A DNA stretch of 27,278 nt from an uncultured Micrococcales bacterium (lineage in GTDB: Bacteria > Actinomycetota > Actinomycetes > Actinomycetales > Microbacteriaceae): NCBI GenBank assembly GCA_903824455.1, contig CAIJWY010000054.1:1-27278 (forward strand), read 5' to 3'. Each line of letters begins with the position of its first letter. The first letter of the stretch is position 1. Position numbers and translations under genes: made by a program. The notes beneath the pieces were generated by a model that ran no database searches, was not told the DNA's origin, and saw only the letters and a program-made list of their open reading frames with translations. Positions 1-8,349 of this stretch are shown piece by piece.

Positions 1-1
1 C

Positions 2-295
2 TTCATCGAAGGCCCGGTTCAACTTCTGTTCTTCGTGGCAATGCGTCGTCGGCCAATGACGGTTACCGATGACTCACCATTCACCGGGTCTCAATACCAG
101 AGGATGGGAGTGGTACTAAGCGTAATTGTCACCGGCTTGGGTGCCATCTCCCTAGTTACTGCTCTTTACTTCCCTTGGGTAGCGCTCACTCTTTACGGTT
201 TGTATTTGCTCACAAAAGTAAACCCTGTGGCTTCTTTCAACGGATCTATGCCGCTTCTCAGAAAATTAGTAAATCTCTCCGAAACAGCAAACTAG
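2..295 (+). CDS. C-terminal part of a polytopic membrane protein
   Basis: The reading frame is open from the first bases of the window and ends at TAG 293-295, so this is the 3' end of a gene that starts upstream. The visible part (about 97 residues) contains a short arginine-rich loop (residues RRRP), then two closely spaced hydrophobic helices (around MGVVLSVIVTGLGAISLV and FPWVALTLYGLYLLT), then a polar tail. The inner loop and paired final helices would suit a secondary transporter, for example an Nramp-type metal transporter, but nothing here proves that. An internal ATG at 35 is unlikely to be the start, because the same frame continues upstream with hydrophobic sequence. It converges on the acyltransferase gene, with 35 bp between the two stop codons. 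Confidence 0.5.
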   Translation, partial: FIEGPVQLLFFVAMRRRPMTVTDDSPFTGSQYQRMGVVLSVIVTGLGAISLVTALYFPWVALTLYGLYLLTKVNPVASFNGSMPLLRKLVNLSETAN

Positions 296-330
296 AAGGA
301 AGCGAAGCTCGGCAGTGACCATTGCGGACT

Positions 331-2397
331 CTAAGCACCTGGCCGTTTTAGAAGCTCACTGAATCGAGTCTTCCAAACATCAATTGTTGACTTGGAGTAC
401 CAGACATTGATGTGATCGTCATCCCGGTAGACCGGCACGCCGCCGATTGACTTATAGCATTTAGTCCCAATACAGAACAGGTTGTCCACGGGAACATACT
501 CGCCCACGCCGCTCTCCAGAACCGCCTCGGCAAAAGGGTTTTTCCATATCACGTCTTTTGTGAGACCAAAACAATCCTTAGGTTGTTTCTTCATCAGGCA
601 AAGGTTTGGGTCGGTGTGATCCAAAGTACCAAGCGGGGTGTCACCAATTAGAAATATCTTTAGGTTGGTAGTTTGCAGGGTCTTCAAAGTTTTAGTGAAA
701 GACCGCTTTAGATATGCCAACTTTGGTTGAAGCTCGGGCCTTGAAACTCGGTTTGAAATGTAGATTGCCGAGAAACCACTGCCAGGCTTTGAGATTGAAC
801 TTAGGACCCAAGGGGCGAAGTCTTTGCACTTGGTAACAAATAAGACCGAGCCATAAACACACTCAGACATCAAGAAAGTTTTGATCCTGACCCCCGAAGC
901 CTTCCCAGCAACGTCGAAAGCTGGTAGCCATTGTGTGGCATGGCTGTCGCCCACCAAAGCGATTGTTGTCTTGTAACCCTTGGTGGTGCCGTAGGTGCAG
1001 GATTTGAAACGAGGGCGCGAACTAAATTGGATATGGCAACCGTTTGAATAGGCCTTCGATACGGCTTCGTTTGCCGACTGTGGAGGAAGCACGGGTTTTG
1101 TGAGAATGAAGGCCCCGCAAATGTCTTTGATCATCGCATTTGCACCAAAGCAATACTCTGCTGTTGGCTCCGGGGGCTTCGTGGCGATGGGTGATTCAGC
1201 TGTTGGCGCGGGTTTATAAGTAGTGTCGGGCGATTGGTTATCCGCCGCGAAGCTAAAACCTTGGATTATCAGAACTAGACCTAAGGCGAGTGCCATATTT
1301 GAAAGCAAAATTTTGACGACACCGAATTTGAATCTCGGTCCGTAAAAGCCGGGAAATCTAACAGGATCTTCAACAAGTGTTTTCAATACGAAGGCAATTG
1401 TCAATGTAAGAATTAGGCCGCCAGTCACGAAAAATAAATTCTCGGTCTTCCCAATCCAACTTGCCACCAGAAGTGAAATGGGAAAGTGAACCAAATAAAT
1501 CGAATAGGAAAGATCTCCGATAAATACTCCGGTGGATTGAAGACCTGCAATAGGGATTTTCAGAGGAAAGCTCTTTCCGGCAACCAATGCTAAAGCAGTT
1601 ATCACGCTGGGAATGATCGCGCCAGGAGCCGGAAACAATAGCCCCAAATCGAAGTTGATTAGCAATGTGAAGACCCCAACGCCAAGGATAGAAATTATCC
1701 AAAGAGCACGCGCATAGGTTTTACTCGGGTTGAGGTTGGCAACAACCATGCCCAGAATGAACTGCCAAGCCCTTGTTGTGAGGCTGAAATACGCGGAAGA
1801 GTCACCTATCGAAGTTTGATAGAGCGAGAGAGCCAAGCTTGCAATACCAATGGCAGCGAAAATGATGAGCGGTCTCTTGAGTTTTGTAAAGGCAACAAGT
1901 AGCAAGAGTATTGGAGTGAAAACGTAAAACTGTTCTTCTAGTGACAGCGACCAGAAGTGAACAAAGTAGGTTGGCAGCAAGTCTTTGCCCAGGTAGTCTC
2001 CCCCCTCAAAAGAGAGGTTTATGTTCTGAACATAAAGTGAGCTCCATAGGGCGTGGCGAAGATCACGTGTTGTTAGTTCATTTGTTGCATAAAGCAAAAG
2101 AGTTGTTGCGATAACCACAACAATTGACGCTGGTAACAATCTTTTGATTCGGTGGGTAAAAAATCGTCGAACGTCGATTCGTCCAGATGTCCTGTGTTCG
2201 CTTAGTAAGCCTCCGCCAACCAGATATCCGCTGATAACCAAGAAGATGTCGACACCCAGAAAACCGTATTGGAAACCGCCTAAGCCAAAGTGGTATCCCA
2301 CAACCGCTAATACAGCTACCGCGCGAAGTAGTTGGATGTCTTGCCTTTTCCTCCAACGAGGACCAGCAGATTTACCTAAGGCCAGCGTGCTACTCAT
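331..2397 (-). CDS. OafA/YrhL-type acyltransferase with C-terminal SGNH domain
   Basis: A 688-residue membrane acyltransferase predicted to O-acylate a cell-surface glycan or lipid. Residues about 20-380 are the acyltransferase family 3 domain with roughly ten hydrophobic helices. The N-terminal part shows the conserved His36 in YHFG, GVDIFLVISGYL at 48-59 and WSLSLEEQFY at 149-158. A Pro/Thr-rich linker (about 388-415) leads to an extracytoplasmic SGNH hydrolase-like domain with GDSH at 483-486 (nucleophile Ser485) and a C-terminal D-D-D-H at 659-662, which supplies the Asp/His pair. Length and architecture match acyltransferase-3/SGNH fusions that decorate peptidoglycan, capsule or O-antigen. 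The acyl group and target cannot be told. It reads leftward and lies outside the catabolic cluster. Translation starts at ATG 2395-2397, followed by a basic N-terminus before the first helix. Confidence 0.92.
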   Translation of the reverse strand: MSSTLALGKSAGPRWRKRQDIQLLRAVAVLAVVGYHFGLGGFQYGFLGVDIFLVISGYLVGGGLLSEHRTSGRIDVRRFFTHRIKRLLPASIVVVIATTLLLYATNELTTRDLRHALWSSLYVQNINLSFEGGDYLGKDLLPTYFVHFWSLSLEEQFYVFTPILLLLVAFTKLKRPLIIFAAIGIASLALSLYQTSIGDSSAYFSLTTRAWQFILGMVVANLNPSKTYARALWIISILGVGVFTLLINFDLGLLFPAPGAIIPSVITALALVAGKSFPLKIPIAGLQSTGVFIGDLSYSIYLVHFPISLLVASWIGKTENLFFVTGGLILTLTIAFVLKTLVEDPVRFPGFYGPRFKFGVVKILLSNMALALGLVLIIQGFSFAADNQSPDTTYKPAPTAESPIATKPPEPTAEYCFGANAMIKDICGAFILTKPVLPPQSANEAVSKAYSNGCHIQFSSRPRFKSCTYGTTKGYKTTIALVGDSHATQWLPAFDVAGKASGVRIKTFLMSECVYGSVLFVTKCKDFAPWVLSSISKPGSGFSAIYISNRVSRPELQPKLAYLKRSFTKTLKTLQTTNLKIFLIGDTPLGTLDHTDPNLCLMKKQPKDCFGLTKDVIWKNPFAEAVLESGVGEYVPVDNLFCIGTKCYKSIGGVPVYRDDDHINVWYSKSTIDVWKTRFSELLKRPGA

Positions 2398-2502
2398 GAG
2401 CTAAATGAAAGACCATTCGCTTGTCCTATCAAAAACGATTGTTGCGCTCTAGAAGTTTAGGACTGTTCCAAGGGAAACCATGATAGCTGCCAATCAAAAG
2501 GT

Positions 2503-2537
2503 AAAAACCCCGCGGACGTGAGATCCTGCGGGGTTTT
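2503..2537. terminator. Orphan bidirectional hairpin terminator
   Basis: CCCCGC (2508-2513) pairs with GCGGGG (2528-2533), flanked by five A on the left and four T on the right, so it could terminate on either strand. It lies in the divergent gap between the leftward acyltransferase and the rightward secreted-protein gene, so neither gene ends here. The tRNA-Arg 3' fragment immediately to its right makes sense of it: the intact tRNA-Arg at 25376-25448 has a very similar hairpin in the same relative place. Confidence 0.8.
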
Positions 2538-2560
2538 CGTGCGCTTGGAGGAACCCCCAC
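2535..2560 (-). repeat. Short tRNA-Arg 3'-end remnant (copy L1)
   Basis: Bases 2535-2551 (17 nt) are identical to 25371-25387, which span the 3' flank, acceptor strand and T-arm start of the intact tRNA-Arg. After a 6-nt deletion the match resumes with AACCCCCAC. Orientation is the same as the intact gene. With the hairpin at 2503-2537 it reproduces the [terminator + tRNA 3' end] unit seen at 25339-25400. I read it as a leftover attachment-site copy. Confidence 0.65.
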
Positions 2561-2670
2561 CACAGCCCTCTAAATGGTAATTCAGCACTGTATTTCTCTA
2601 ACGGTGTTCGATATATCGCTATACAATTAGGAGAATATTGGTGATTGAAGAAGTTTTGAAGGACGTATTC

Positions 2671-3396
2671 GTGAAGACCAAAATCTCAAAGGTATGCGTC
2701 GCGTTGTTTGCGTTGGTTTCAATGCTGTTTGGCGCCGGATTGCCAGCTCATGCCACAGGATCGCCCACAACCCTAAGCACTTCCGGCTTCAAGACCATGA
2801 AATCGACTCTCACTCTGGCACAAAAAGCTTCGATTCAAAGCTTTGTAACTGCAAATACTGGAATTGCAACAGTGAGCTGTGTCGGCTACACCGGATATAA
2901 CTATCTAGGTGTGTCGGCCAAGAAGATAAAGGCGTTAGCGAAGAGTCGGGCAGCCGCTGCCTGCAACTATGCCGCCACGCTCGCTGGTGCAACGGTTGGC
3001 ACAGTCACTGCAAAAATGACTCGAAGCCAAAAGAGCTCGATCCGCAAAGTCGTAATAACTTTCACCTACAACCCGCCAATCGTTCCAGGGCGTTACCAGT
3101 ACAGTATGAGTAATCTTGATGCTGGTTCAGTTTTGCACGGAGGCCCAGTTCCTGGCTATTTCTATGAGGGTGATCTTGTTGCCTCTACGTTCGCTGAAAC
3201 AAACTACTCTCTAGACCCAAACACTGGCCCTGAATATGGGCAAATGGGAACAATCGACTCTGGCTCAGGAGCCTACTTCAGCCACTGGAACACCTCTGCC
3301 GACGACACTGGAACAAGTTACCAATTAGGCGACCACCTAGGACCCCTCCCTGCCGGCACTACTGTCACCCTTTATGCAATAGCTGCCACAGGCTAA
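2671..3396 (+). CDS. Secreted protein, OmpA-like N-terminal region plus unknown C-terminal domain
   Basis: About 241 residues. From GTG 2671 the protein begins MKTKISKVCVALFALVSM and continues to an Ala-His-Ala, a good Sec signal peptide of about 28 residues. GAAGGAC lies 7 nt before this start. Upstream in-frame TTG 2638 and GTG 2641 also follow an AGGAG and would add 10-11 residues before the signal. The mature first half (LTLAQKASIQSFV, GYTGYN, AKSRAAAACNYAATL, KVVITFTYN) resembles the divergent OmpA-like beta-alpha-beta fold common in secreted actinobacterial proteins. The last ~100 residues are rich in Gly, Ser, Asp and Tyr and match no family I know. It sits alone between two tRNA-Arg remnants. 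Function is unknown. Confidence 0.75.
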   Translation: MKTKISKVCVALFALVSMLFGAGLPAHATGSPTTLSTSGFKTMKSTLTLAQKASIQSFVTANTGIATVSCVGYTGYNYLGVSAKKIKALAKSRAAAACNYAATLAGATVGTVTAKMTRSQKSSIRKVVITFTYNPPIVPGRYQYSMSNLDAGSVLHGGPVPGYFYEGDLVASTFAETNYSLDPNTGPEYGQMGTIDSGSGAYFSHWNTSADDTGTSYQLGDHLGPLPAGTTVTLYAIAATG

Positions 3397-3423
3397 GGCA
3401 AAAACACCTCAGATACTGCGCGT

Positions 3424-3472
3424 TTTTCGCTCGCTTGGATGAACTCTAATCCCCCAACCTTCTGGTCCGTAG
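3424..3472 (-). repeat. Degenerate tRNA-Arg 3' half (copy L2), putative attachment site
   Basis: Aligns with 25371-25417 of the intact tRNA-Arg region in the same orientation. The 22 nt at 3451-3472 match 25396-25417 with one mismatch (CCCCCAACCTTCTG[G/A]TCCGTAG). The left part, 3425-3450, matches with several substitutions and one insertion. Similarity covers the 3' flank, acceptor, T-arm, variable loop and 3' anticodon stem, and stops at the anticodon. That is the usual extent of a tyrosine-integrase tRNA attachment site. A weak A-run/T-run hairpin (3400-3427) left of it resembles a decayed terminator. Confidence 0.75.
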
Positions 3473-3562
3473 ATGCATCAAGAATCAAACTCGGCGGGCT
3501 ATCGTTATGAATGATTGGGGTGAAACAGGGGCTCTTATCATTCGTCAAAACTGGAGGGAATC

Positions 3563-3616
3563 ATGTCATCAAACAACAAAATCGCAGGAGTTCCTGGGCT
3601 GGTGCCTTCTCCATAG
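3563..3616 (+). other. 17-codon ORF with strong ribosome binding site; gene remnant or small peptide
   Basis: GGAGGG at 3553-3558 sits 4 nt before ATG 3563. The frame reads MSSNNKIAGVPGLVPSP and stops at TAG 3614-3616, 12 bp before the end of the convergent LysR gene. The ribosome binding site is among the best in the window, yet the ORF ends at once. The simplest reading is the 5' stump of a gene cut off when the cluster arrived. A short peptide is possible but unsupported. Confidence 0.3.
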
Positions 3617-3628
3617 AAAGAATGTGAG

Positions 3629-4576
3629 CTAGAGCTTCTTGTTCGTCAATACTCGTGCCGACGTCCTGCTTGAAAGTTCAATCTCTTTACAAGCACGTTG
3701 CATCACTTCTCGCAGCCAAATCGAGGCAGACTCCGCCTCTCTGGATCCAGGCCAATACATCACTTCAACCAGCTGAGCATTTGCATCTTCTGGAAGCTCC
3801 AAAATTGCGAGGTTGGTTCCGCGATTAGCTTTTAGCGCCAGACGACGAGGAATGAAAGCCACAAAGTCGGTGTGCTCGACAAGCAGAGGCAAGGCTAGGA
3901 ACCCAGATACCTGGGCTGCGATGTTTCGATGTATTCCAAGGTCTTCGAAGATGCGGTCTACCGGTGTTGCCACCTGGTCGCCGAAATAACCGGTTGCGTT
4001 GGGAAGCTGAGCAATCTCTCGAATGTCGATGGATTTGTTCTTCAAGATGGGGTTTGCCGAATCGAGAACAGCTACAAATTCATCAGTAAATAACGTGGCC
4101 GACTGGCCGGGCAATGAATACCCCGTGACACCAACTACAAGATCGCATTTAGAGAAATCCATCCTGTGTGCGCTCCTGCCGGAGGTAGTGATGACTTCAA
4201 TGCCTACGCCAGGAGCTTCCTCGGCCACGATGTTACGTAAATGAGAAAGAATGGTGGATGCCGCGTAGTCGGATGCAGCGATGATGAATGTTCGATTGCT
4301 TGTTGACCCGTCAAACTTTGACTTGATGTCCTGGGCAATATCTACCCGCGAGAGCGCGTCCTGCACCAACGGCAAAAGGGTTTCCCCAAGCGGGCTGCGA
4401 ATATATGCATTTCCAACTCGGACTAAGAGTGGGTCATCAAAGTGAATCCTTAGCTTAGACAGTGCCTGGCTCATCACTGGTTGGCTCGTCTGAAGTAACT
4501 CAGCTGAGCGAGACACACTCAATGTGGTGAGAAGCGCGTTCAGTGGGCGAAGCAGGTTTAAATCAAGTTTGGGCAT
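3629..4576 (-). CDS. LysR-family transcriptional regulator (NodD/NahR-like)
   Basis: 315 residues, the usual LysR length. Residues about 4-65 form the winged helix-turn-helix (DLNLLRPLNALLTTLSVSRS, then AELLQTSQPVMSQALSKLR and DPLLVRVG). The remainder, about 90-300, is the periplasmic-binding-like effector domain. The N-terminus starting DLNLL and the DDPLLVR wing are typical of the NodD/NahR/LinR branch, members of which often sense aromatic compounds or flavonoids (family knowledge). It is the last gene of a leftward series after the transporter and the ene-reductase, 47 bp behind the latter. An AGGAAGAGGTG ribosome binding site precedes ATG 4576. It probably controls this cluster, and its ligand is likely the substrate or an early intermediate (inference). 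Confidence 0.9.
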   Translation of the reverse strand: MPKLDLNLLRPLNALLTTLSVSRSAELLQTSQPVMSQALSKLRIHFDDPLLVRVGNAYIRSPLGETLLPLVQDALSRVDIAQDIKSKFDGSTSNRTFIIAASDYAASTILSHLRNIVAEEAPGVGIEVITTSGRSAHRMDFSKCDLVVGVTGYSLPGQSATLFTDEFVAVLDSANPILKNKSIDIREIAQLPNATGYFGDQVATPVDRIFEDLGIHRNIAAQVSGFLALPLLVEHTDFVAFIPRRLALKANRGTNLAILELPEDANAQLVEVMYWPGSREAESASIWLREVMQRACKEIELSSRTSARVLTNKKL

Positions 4577-4623
4577 GTCTTTTCACCTCTTCCTGGCGCT
4601 TCTAGAGCCAGAAAGCTATCTAG

Positions 4624-5685
4624 CTAATCCCAGTATCCCATTCTGTGAGGTCCCGGGGTGTAGTCAACTTCAACACCCAGCTCGTGTGCTGCACGAAGTG
4701 GGAAGTGTGGGTCGTTGATGAGCTTTCGTCCTAGGAAGACCGCGTCTGCCTTGCCTTCTTGGAGTATGTCCTCCGCTTGCTGTGGGTCAAGGATCTTTCC
4801 TACAGCCGCGGTCTTGACGCCTTCGCGCTTCACGGTTTCGGAGAAGCCAACCTGGTATCCGGGTGTGCTCGAGATGAAGACATTCTTAATCAGGCCACCA
4901 CTGGAAATATCGAAGAGGTCTGCGCCAAGCTTTTCTGCCCAAGTAGACACGACGGCGATATCCTCGGGAGTGACACCGCCTTCTGCCCAGTCAGACGCAG
5001 AGAGACGTACAAAAAGAACTGTGGACTCAGGAACATTCGAGCGCACTTCACGAACAATATCCAGAAGGAAACGTGCACGATTCTCTAGCGATCCACCGTA
5101 TTCATCGGTTCGTTCGTTGCTCAGAGGTGAGAGGAATTGGTGAATGAGGTAACCGTGAGCAGCGTGCAATTCAATTACATCAAAGCCTGCCTTGACAGAA
5201 CGTGCTGCGGCAATTCCGAAGTCCTTGACGACTCGGTCAATGTCAGTCTGGTCCATGACGCGAGGCACACGCATGCCGTCTACCTTATTCGCGGTGGGTC
5301 CCATGGTTTCCCAGCCACCGTCTTCTATCGCCAGCGAGGTTCCATTGGCATAACCCGATGCTTTTCGGCCAGCGTGGTTAAGTTGAATACCCGCTACGGC
5401 GCCCAGTTGGTGAACGAGATCAACGACCGTTGCCCAAGCGCCTTGTTGCTCATCGTTCCAGATACCTGGGCAACGGATAGTAATTCGCCCATCTGCGCTG
5501 ACGCCGGTTGATTCCATCATGACTAAGCCAGCACCACCGGCTGCATAAGATCCTGCGTTCATGATGTGCCAGCTACCGGGCATTCCATCAAAGTCGTTGC
5601 ACATAAATTGGCACATGGGTGAAACCCATAAACGGTTACGGAACGTGGTCTCTCGCAGAGTAAGTGGTTCAAAAAGCATGGCCAT
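4624..5685 (-). CDS. Old yellow enzyme, YqjM/XenA-like ene-reductase
   Basis: 353 residues, FMN-dependent TIM barrel expected to reduce the C=C of alpha,beta-unsaturated carbonyls with NAD(P)H. SPMCQF at 22-27 carries Cys25, the redox-tuning Cys of the YqjM ('thermophilic-like') class. QLNHAGRKAS lies at about 101-110. HAAH at 174-177 is the paired His that binds the substrate carbonyl. SNERTDEYGGSLENRARF at 189-206 is the family signature, and the FMN-phosphate-binding part (VFLGRKLINDPHFPLRAA) is near the C-terminus. GAGGAG lies 7 nt before ATG 5685. It lies 65 bp downstream of the permease gene in the same direction, so uptake and reduction are probably co-transcribed. In this context it may saturate an enone in a cyclic or cleaved intermediate (inference). 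Confidence 0.93.
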   Translation of the reverse strand: MAMLFEPLTLRETTFRNRLWVSPMCQFMCNDFDGMPGSWHIMNAGSYAAGGAGLVMMESTGVSADGRITIRCPGIWNDEQQGAWATVVDLVHQLGAVAGIQLNHAGRKASGYANGTSLAIEDGGWETMGPTANKVDGMRVPRVMDQTDIDRVVKDFGIAAARSVKAGFDVIELHAAHGYLIHQFLSPLSNERTDEYGGSLENRARFLLDIVREVRSNVPESTVLFVRLSASDWAEGGVTPEDIAVVSTWAEKLGADLFDISSGGLIKNVFISSTPGYQVGFSETVKREGVKTAAVGKILDPQQAEDILQEGKADAVFLGRKLINDPHFPLRAAHELGVEVDYTPGPHRMGYWD

Positions 5686-5750
5686 GGAAAAGCTCCTCAG
5701 TAGAAATTGGTGAACAATATTTTTGCGTTATGACCGCGTGTGAATGAAAA

Positions 5751-6758
5751 CTAGGAGGGGCGCTTGCGTCGACCAAAGAAGGTGGAGAGACCAACGGCGA
5801 TAAGAAGTGCAAGCCCATTGAATACGGGTGAGGCCCAACCGCTGGCACCACTCAAGGTCAAGCCACTAACTGAGATGGAAACGAACAAAGCGCCGACGAT
5901 GGTTCCGATCACGTTAAAGAAACCAGGGGTCACAGCCGTGGCTCCAAGGAATACAGCAGCCAATGCGGCAAAGAGGAGCGAGTTACCATCACCAGCAGTG
6001 GCGCTTCCCTGACGGGAAAGCTGCATAACTCCAGCACCGCCAGAAATAACGCCGGCAATGATAAAGCTGCTCCAGACGCTTCGGTCTACTCGGATACCCA
6101 CCAGCTTGGCCGAGGAAACATTGGAACCGATTGCATATAGCGAGCGCCCGTAAGGTGTGTGAGTAAAAAAGTACCACGCTGCAATTGCAACGAGCAACAC
6201 AACATAGACCACTGTGGGGAATCCCAAGATTCGTGATGACCCAAACTTCATGATTGCTGGGTCAATACCGGCAACGATGGACTGACCCTTGGTGTACCAC
6301 TGAATCAATCCAGCCAGAAGAATGGCAACGCCCAATGTGGTGACGAAGGGAGGCATCTGGAATCGGGCTACAAGAAGACCGTTTACAACTCCAATGAGTC
6401 CACCGCCGATAATTGGCAGCGTCACAGCTACCCAGAATGGTGCGTGCGCATTAGCCATTAGCCCGGCAGCGGCAACCTGCGCAGTGGCTGCAATAGCACC
6501 GAGAGAAAAATCGAAGTAACCAGCGATGATTGGAAAGAGTGCGGCCAACGCAATCATCGACACAACAGCCTGGCTTCCCAAAATCACATTAAGGTTGGCC
6601 ACCGTGGGGAAAGCTGTAGAGCTTTGTGGGTTAAGTGTGAAGAACAAAAAGACTAACGCGGTCAAGATGAGTAGCGCGTAATTCTCCAGCAACTTCACTC
6701 CGGAGAACCCGGAGCGTTTGGGCGCTTTAGAAGTCGAGCTGGTGGTGGTTTCAGTCAT
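5751..6758 (-). CDS. ABC transporter permease, RbsC-like (CUT2)
   Basis: 335 residues, polytopic inner-membrane permease of the BPD_transp_2/ribose type. After a polar N-terminus (about 22 residues) there are roughly eight to ten hydrophobic helices. Family motifs are visible: IAGYFDFSLGAIAA (the 'G-x-x-D-L/F-S-V/L-G' loop), TLGVAILLAGL, and the region IGSNVSSAKLVGIRVDRSV, which is the cytoplasmic coupling loop. Its start codon overlaps the stop of the ATPase gene by 4 bp (6755-6758, ATGA), showing translational coupling. Substrates of this class include pentoses, polyols and autoinducer-2. Because the gene sits in an aromatic-type pathway, the cargo may instead be a glycoside, a cyclitol or the ring compound itself. 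Confidence 0.93.
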   Translation of the reverse strand: MTETTTSSTSKAPKRSGFSGVKLLENYALLILTALVFLFFTLNPQSSTAFPTVANLNVILGSQAVVSMIALAALFPIIAGYFDFSLGAIAATAQVAAAGLMANAHAPFWVAVTLPIIGGGLIGVVNGLLVARFQMPPFVTTLGVAILLAGLIQWYTKGQSIVAGIDPAIMKFGSSRILGFPTVVYVVLLVAIAAWYFFTHTPYGRSLYAIGSNVSSAKLVGIRVDRSVWSSFIIAGVISGGAGVMQLSRQGSATAGDGNSLLFAALAAVFLGATAVTPGFFNVIGTIVGALFVSISVSGLTLSGASGWASPVFNGLALLIAVGLSTFFGRRKRPS

Positions 6759-8335
6759 TTCTTGCCCTTCACGTTGATCATTGTAATCGCGTTCGTTAAT
6801 CCAGTTGGGTCTTTCAACAGCAATCTGTTGAGGCTGTCTATATCCATGGCGGAAGCATCTATTTCTTCAGTGATTCGTCCACTTCGCAGAATGACCACGC
6901 GGTCGCACAACGCATGCAGCTCGCTCATATCCGAAGACGCCACGATTACTGCACTGCCGTCGACGACAAATGATCGAATAGATGCATAGATATCTGCACG
7001 GGACATGACGTCGACGCCTTGAGTTGGTTCGTCCAAGAGCAGCAGTTGGGGCTTGCGTTGTAGCCAGCGCGCGAGGATCACTTTTTGCTGGTTACCTCCG
7101 GACATAGAACTAAATAACGAGTCCGGACCGCCGACACGAACCTTGAATTCTTCAATCAACTTTCGTGCGGCAGAACGCTCGCGGGAGCGGGGCATGAAGC
7201 CTCTGGTCCAGTTTTCTTTTAGCAAACTAACTGCCAAGTTTTCTCGAACGCTCACATCAGCAAAGCCAGCTTCGCGTCCACGGTCTTCAGGGACGAGTCC
7301 GATACCTTCATCCATTGCCATTTCAACGTGAGTTGGATCGAAAGGCTTTCCATCGAAGGTGATGGACCCAGAGACCTTAGGCATAGCTCCAAAGATTGTT
7401 TTGACGAGAGTTGTGCGGCCGGAACCAACAAGTCCCGCAATTCCGACGATCTCACCACGATTTACCGTGAGATTAACTCCGCGAAGTGGACCGTTGATGA
7501 GTTCTTTGATTCGAAGAATTTCTTCAGTTCCCTTGTGGGAAGCCGAGCCAGTTGGCCGCAAGGATGCAACAGAACGGCCCGCCATGATTTCAATCAATTC
7601 GTCTTCAGTGGGCTTTGCATCCACGAATACTCCCGCGACTTTTCCATCTCTGAAGATGGTGAAGTCATTGGCCACGGACAGGACTTCCTGAAGTCGGTGA
7701 CTCACAATGATTACTGTCTGGCCTTGGTCAGCACGGCGGCGAACCTTTTCTAAAAGAATTGAGGACTCGTGGTTTGCAAGCGAAGCTGTTGGCTCATCCA
7801 AAACGAGAATCAAGTCATCGTTGTTTTGATCTTGAAGGGCGCGAGCGATAGCCACCATGGTGCGGTCGGAAGGCCTGAGGTGGCCCACCTTTGTGCGGGG
7901 GTCCGCAAAAATTTCATATGCTTCGAGCAGATCTTCAACTCGGTTATGTAACTTGCTCCATTTAATGTTTGCGGCTGGGCCCGTTGGGTATCCGGCATCC
8001 AATGCAAAGTTTTCTTCGATCGATAACTCATCGAACAGCCCGAGGTCCTGGTGGACAAAGCGAAGTCCAGCAGCTTGAGCGGTGGAAGAAGAGTACCCGC
8101 TGGTGTTGAACTTTTCACCAGCTATTTCAATCACTCCGGAATCTGCGGTGTGCACACCCGCGAGAACCTTGATGAGAGTGCTTTTACCTGACCCGTTTCC
8201 GCCGATTAGTGCGTGCACTGTTCCCTTGTGGACGGTCATCGACACATCAGAGAGAGCCTGTGTGCCGCCAAATTGTTTGCTCAGCCCATGGATGTTAAGG
8301 GCGGCCGGGATAGTACCGGCCGCCCCTGAATCCAT
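6755..8335 (-). CDS. ABC transporter ATP-binding protein, RbsA-like, two ABC domains
   Basis: 526 residues with two tandem nucleotide-binding domains, as in RbsA/XylG. Domain 1 has Walker A GGNGSGKST (45-53) and Walker B LILVLDEPTAS (175-185), but an atypical signature (LRPSDRTMVAIARAL). Domain 2 has a degenerate Walker A GLVGSGRTT (301-309, Arg in place of Lys), a good signature SGGNQQ (412-417) and Walker B LLLLDEPTQG (431-440). One intact and one degenerate site is normal in this family. The start ATG 8335 has only a poor ribosome binding site, 14 bp after the binding-protein gene, so expression may depend on coupling to it. It energises the permease encoded downstream. Confidence 0.95.
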   Translation of the reverse strand: MDSGAAGTIPAALNIHGLSKQFGGTQALSDVSMTVHKGTVHALIGGNGSGKSTLIKVLAGVHTADSGVIEIAGEKFNTSGYSSSTAQAAGLRFVHQDLGLFDELSIEENFALDAGYPTGPAANIKWSKLHNRVEDLLEAYEIFADPRTKVGHLRPSDRTMVAIARALQDQNNDDLILVLDEPTASLANHESSILLEKVRRRADQGQTVIIVSHRLQEVLSVANDFTIFRDGKVAGVFVDAKPTEDELIEIMAGRSVASLRPTGSASHKGTEEILRIKELINGPLRGVNLTVNRGEIVGIAGLVGSGRTTLVKTIFGAMPKVSGSITFDGKPFDPTHVEMAMDEGIGLVPEDRGREAGFADVSVRENLAVSLLKENWTRGFMPRSRERSAARKLIEEFKVRVGGPDSLFSSMSGGNQQKVILARWLQRKPQLLLLDEPTQGVDVMSRADIYASIRSFVVDGSAVIVASSDMSELHALCDRVVILRSGRITEEIDASAMDIDSLNRLLLKDPTGLTNAITMINVKGKK

Positions 8336-8349
8336 TGGTAATGCGTTAA

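Noticed and set aside
2609..2618. 10-bp palindrome CGATATATCG before the secreted-protein gene
   Set aside because: Short AT-rich palindrome near a likely -10 region; no second copy was seen, so nothing supports an operator.
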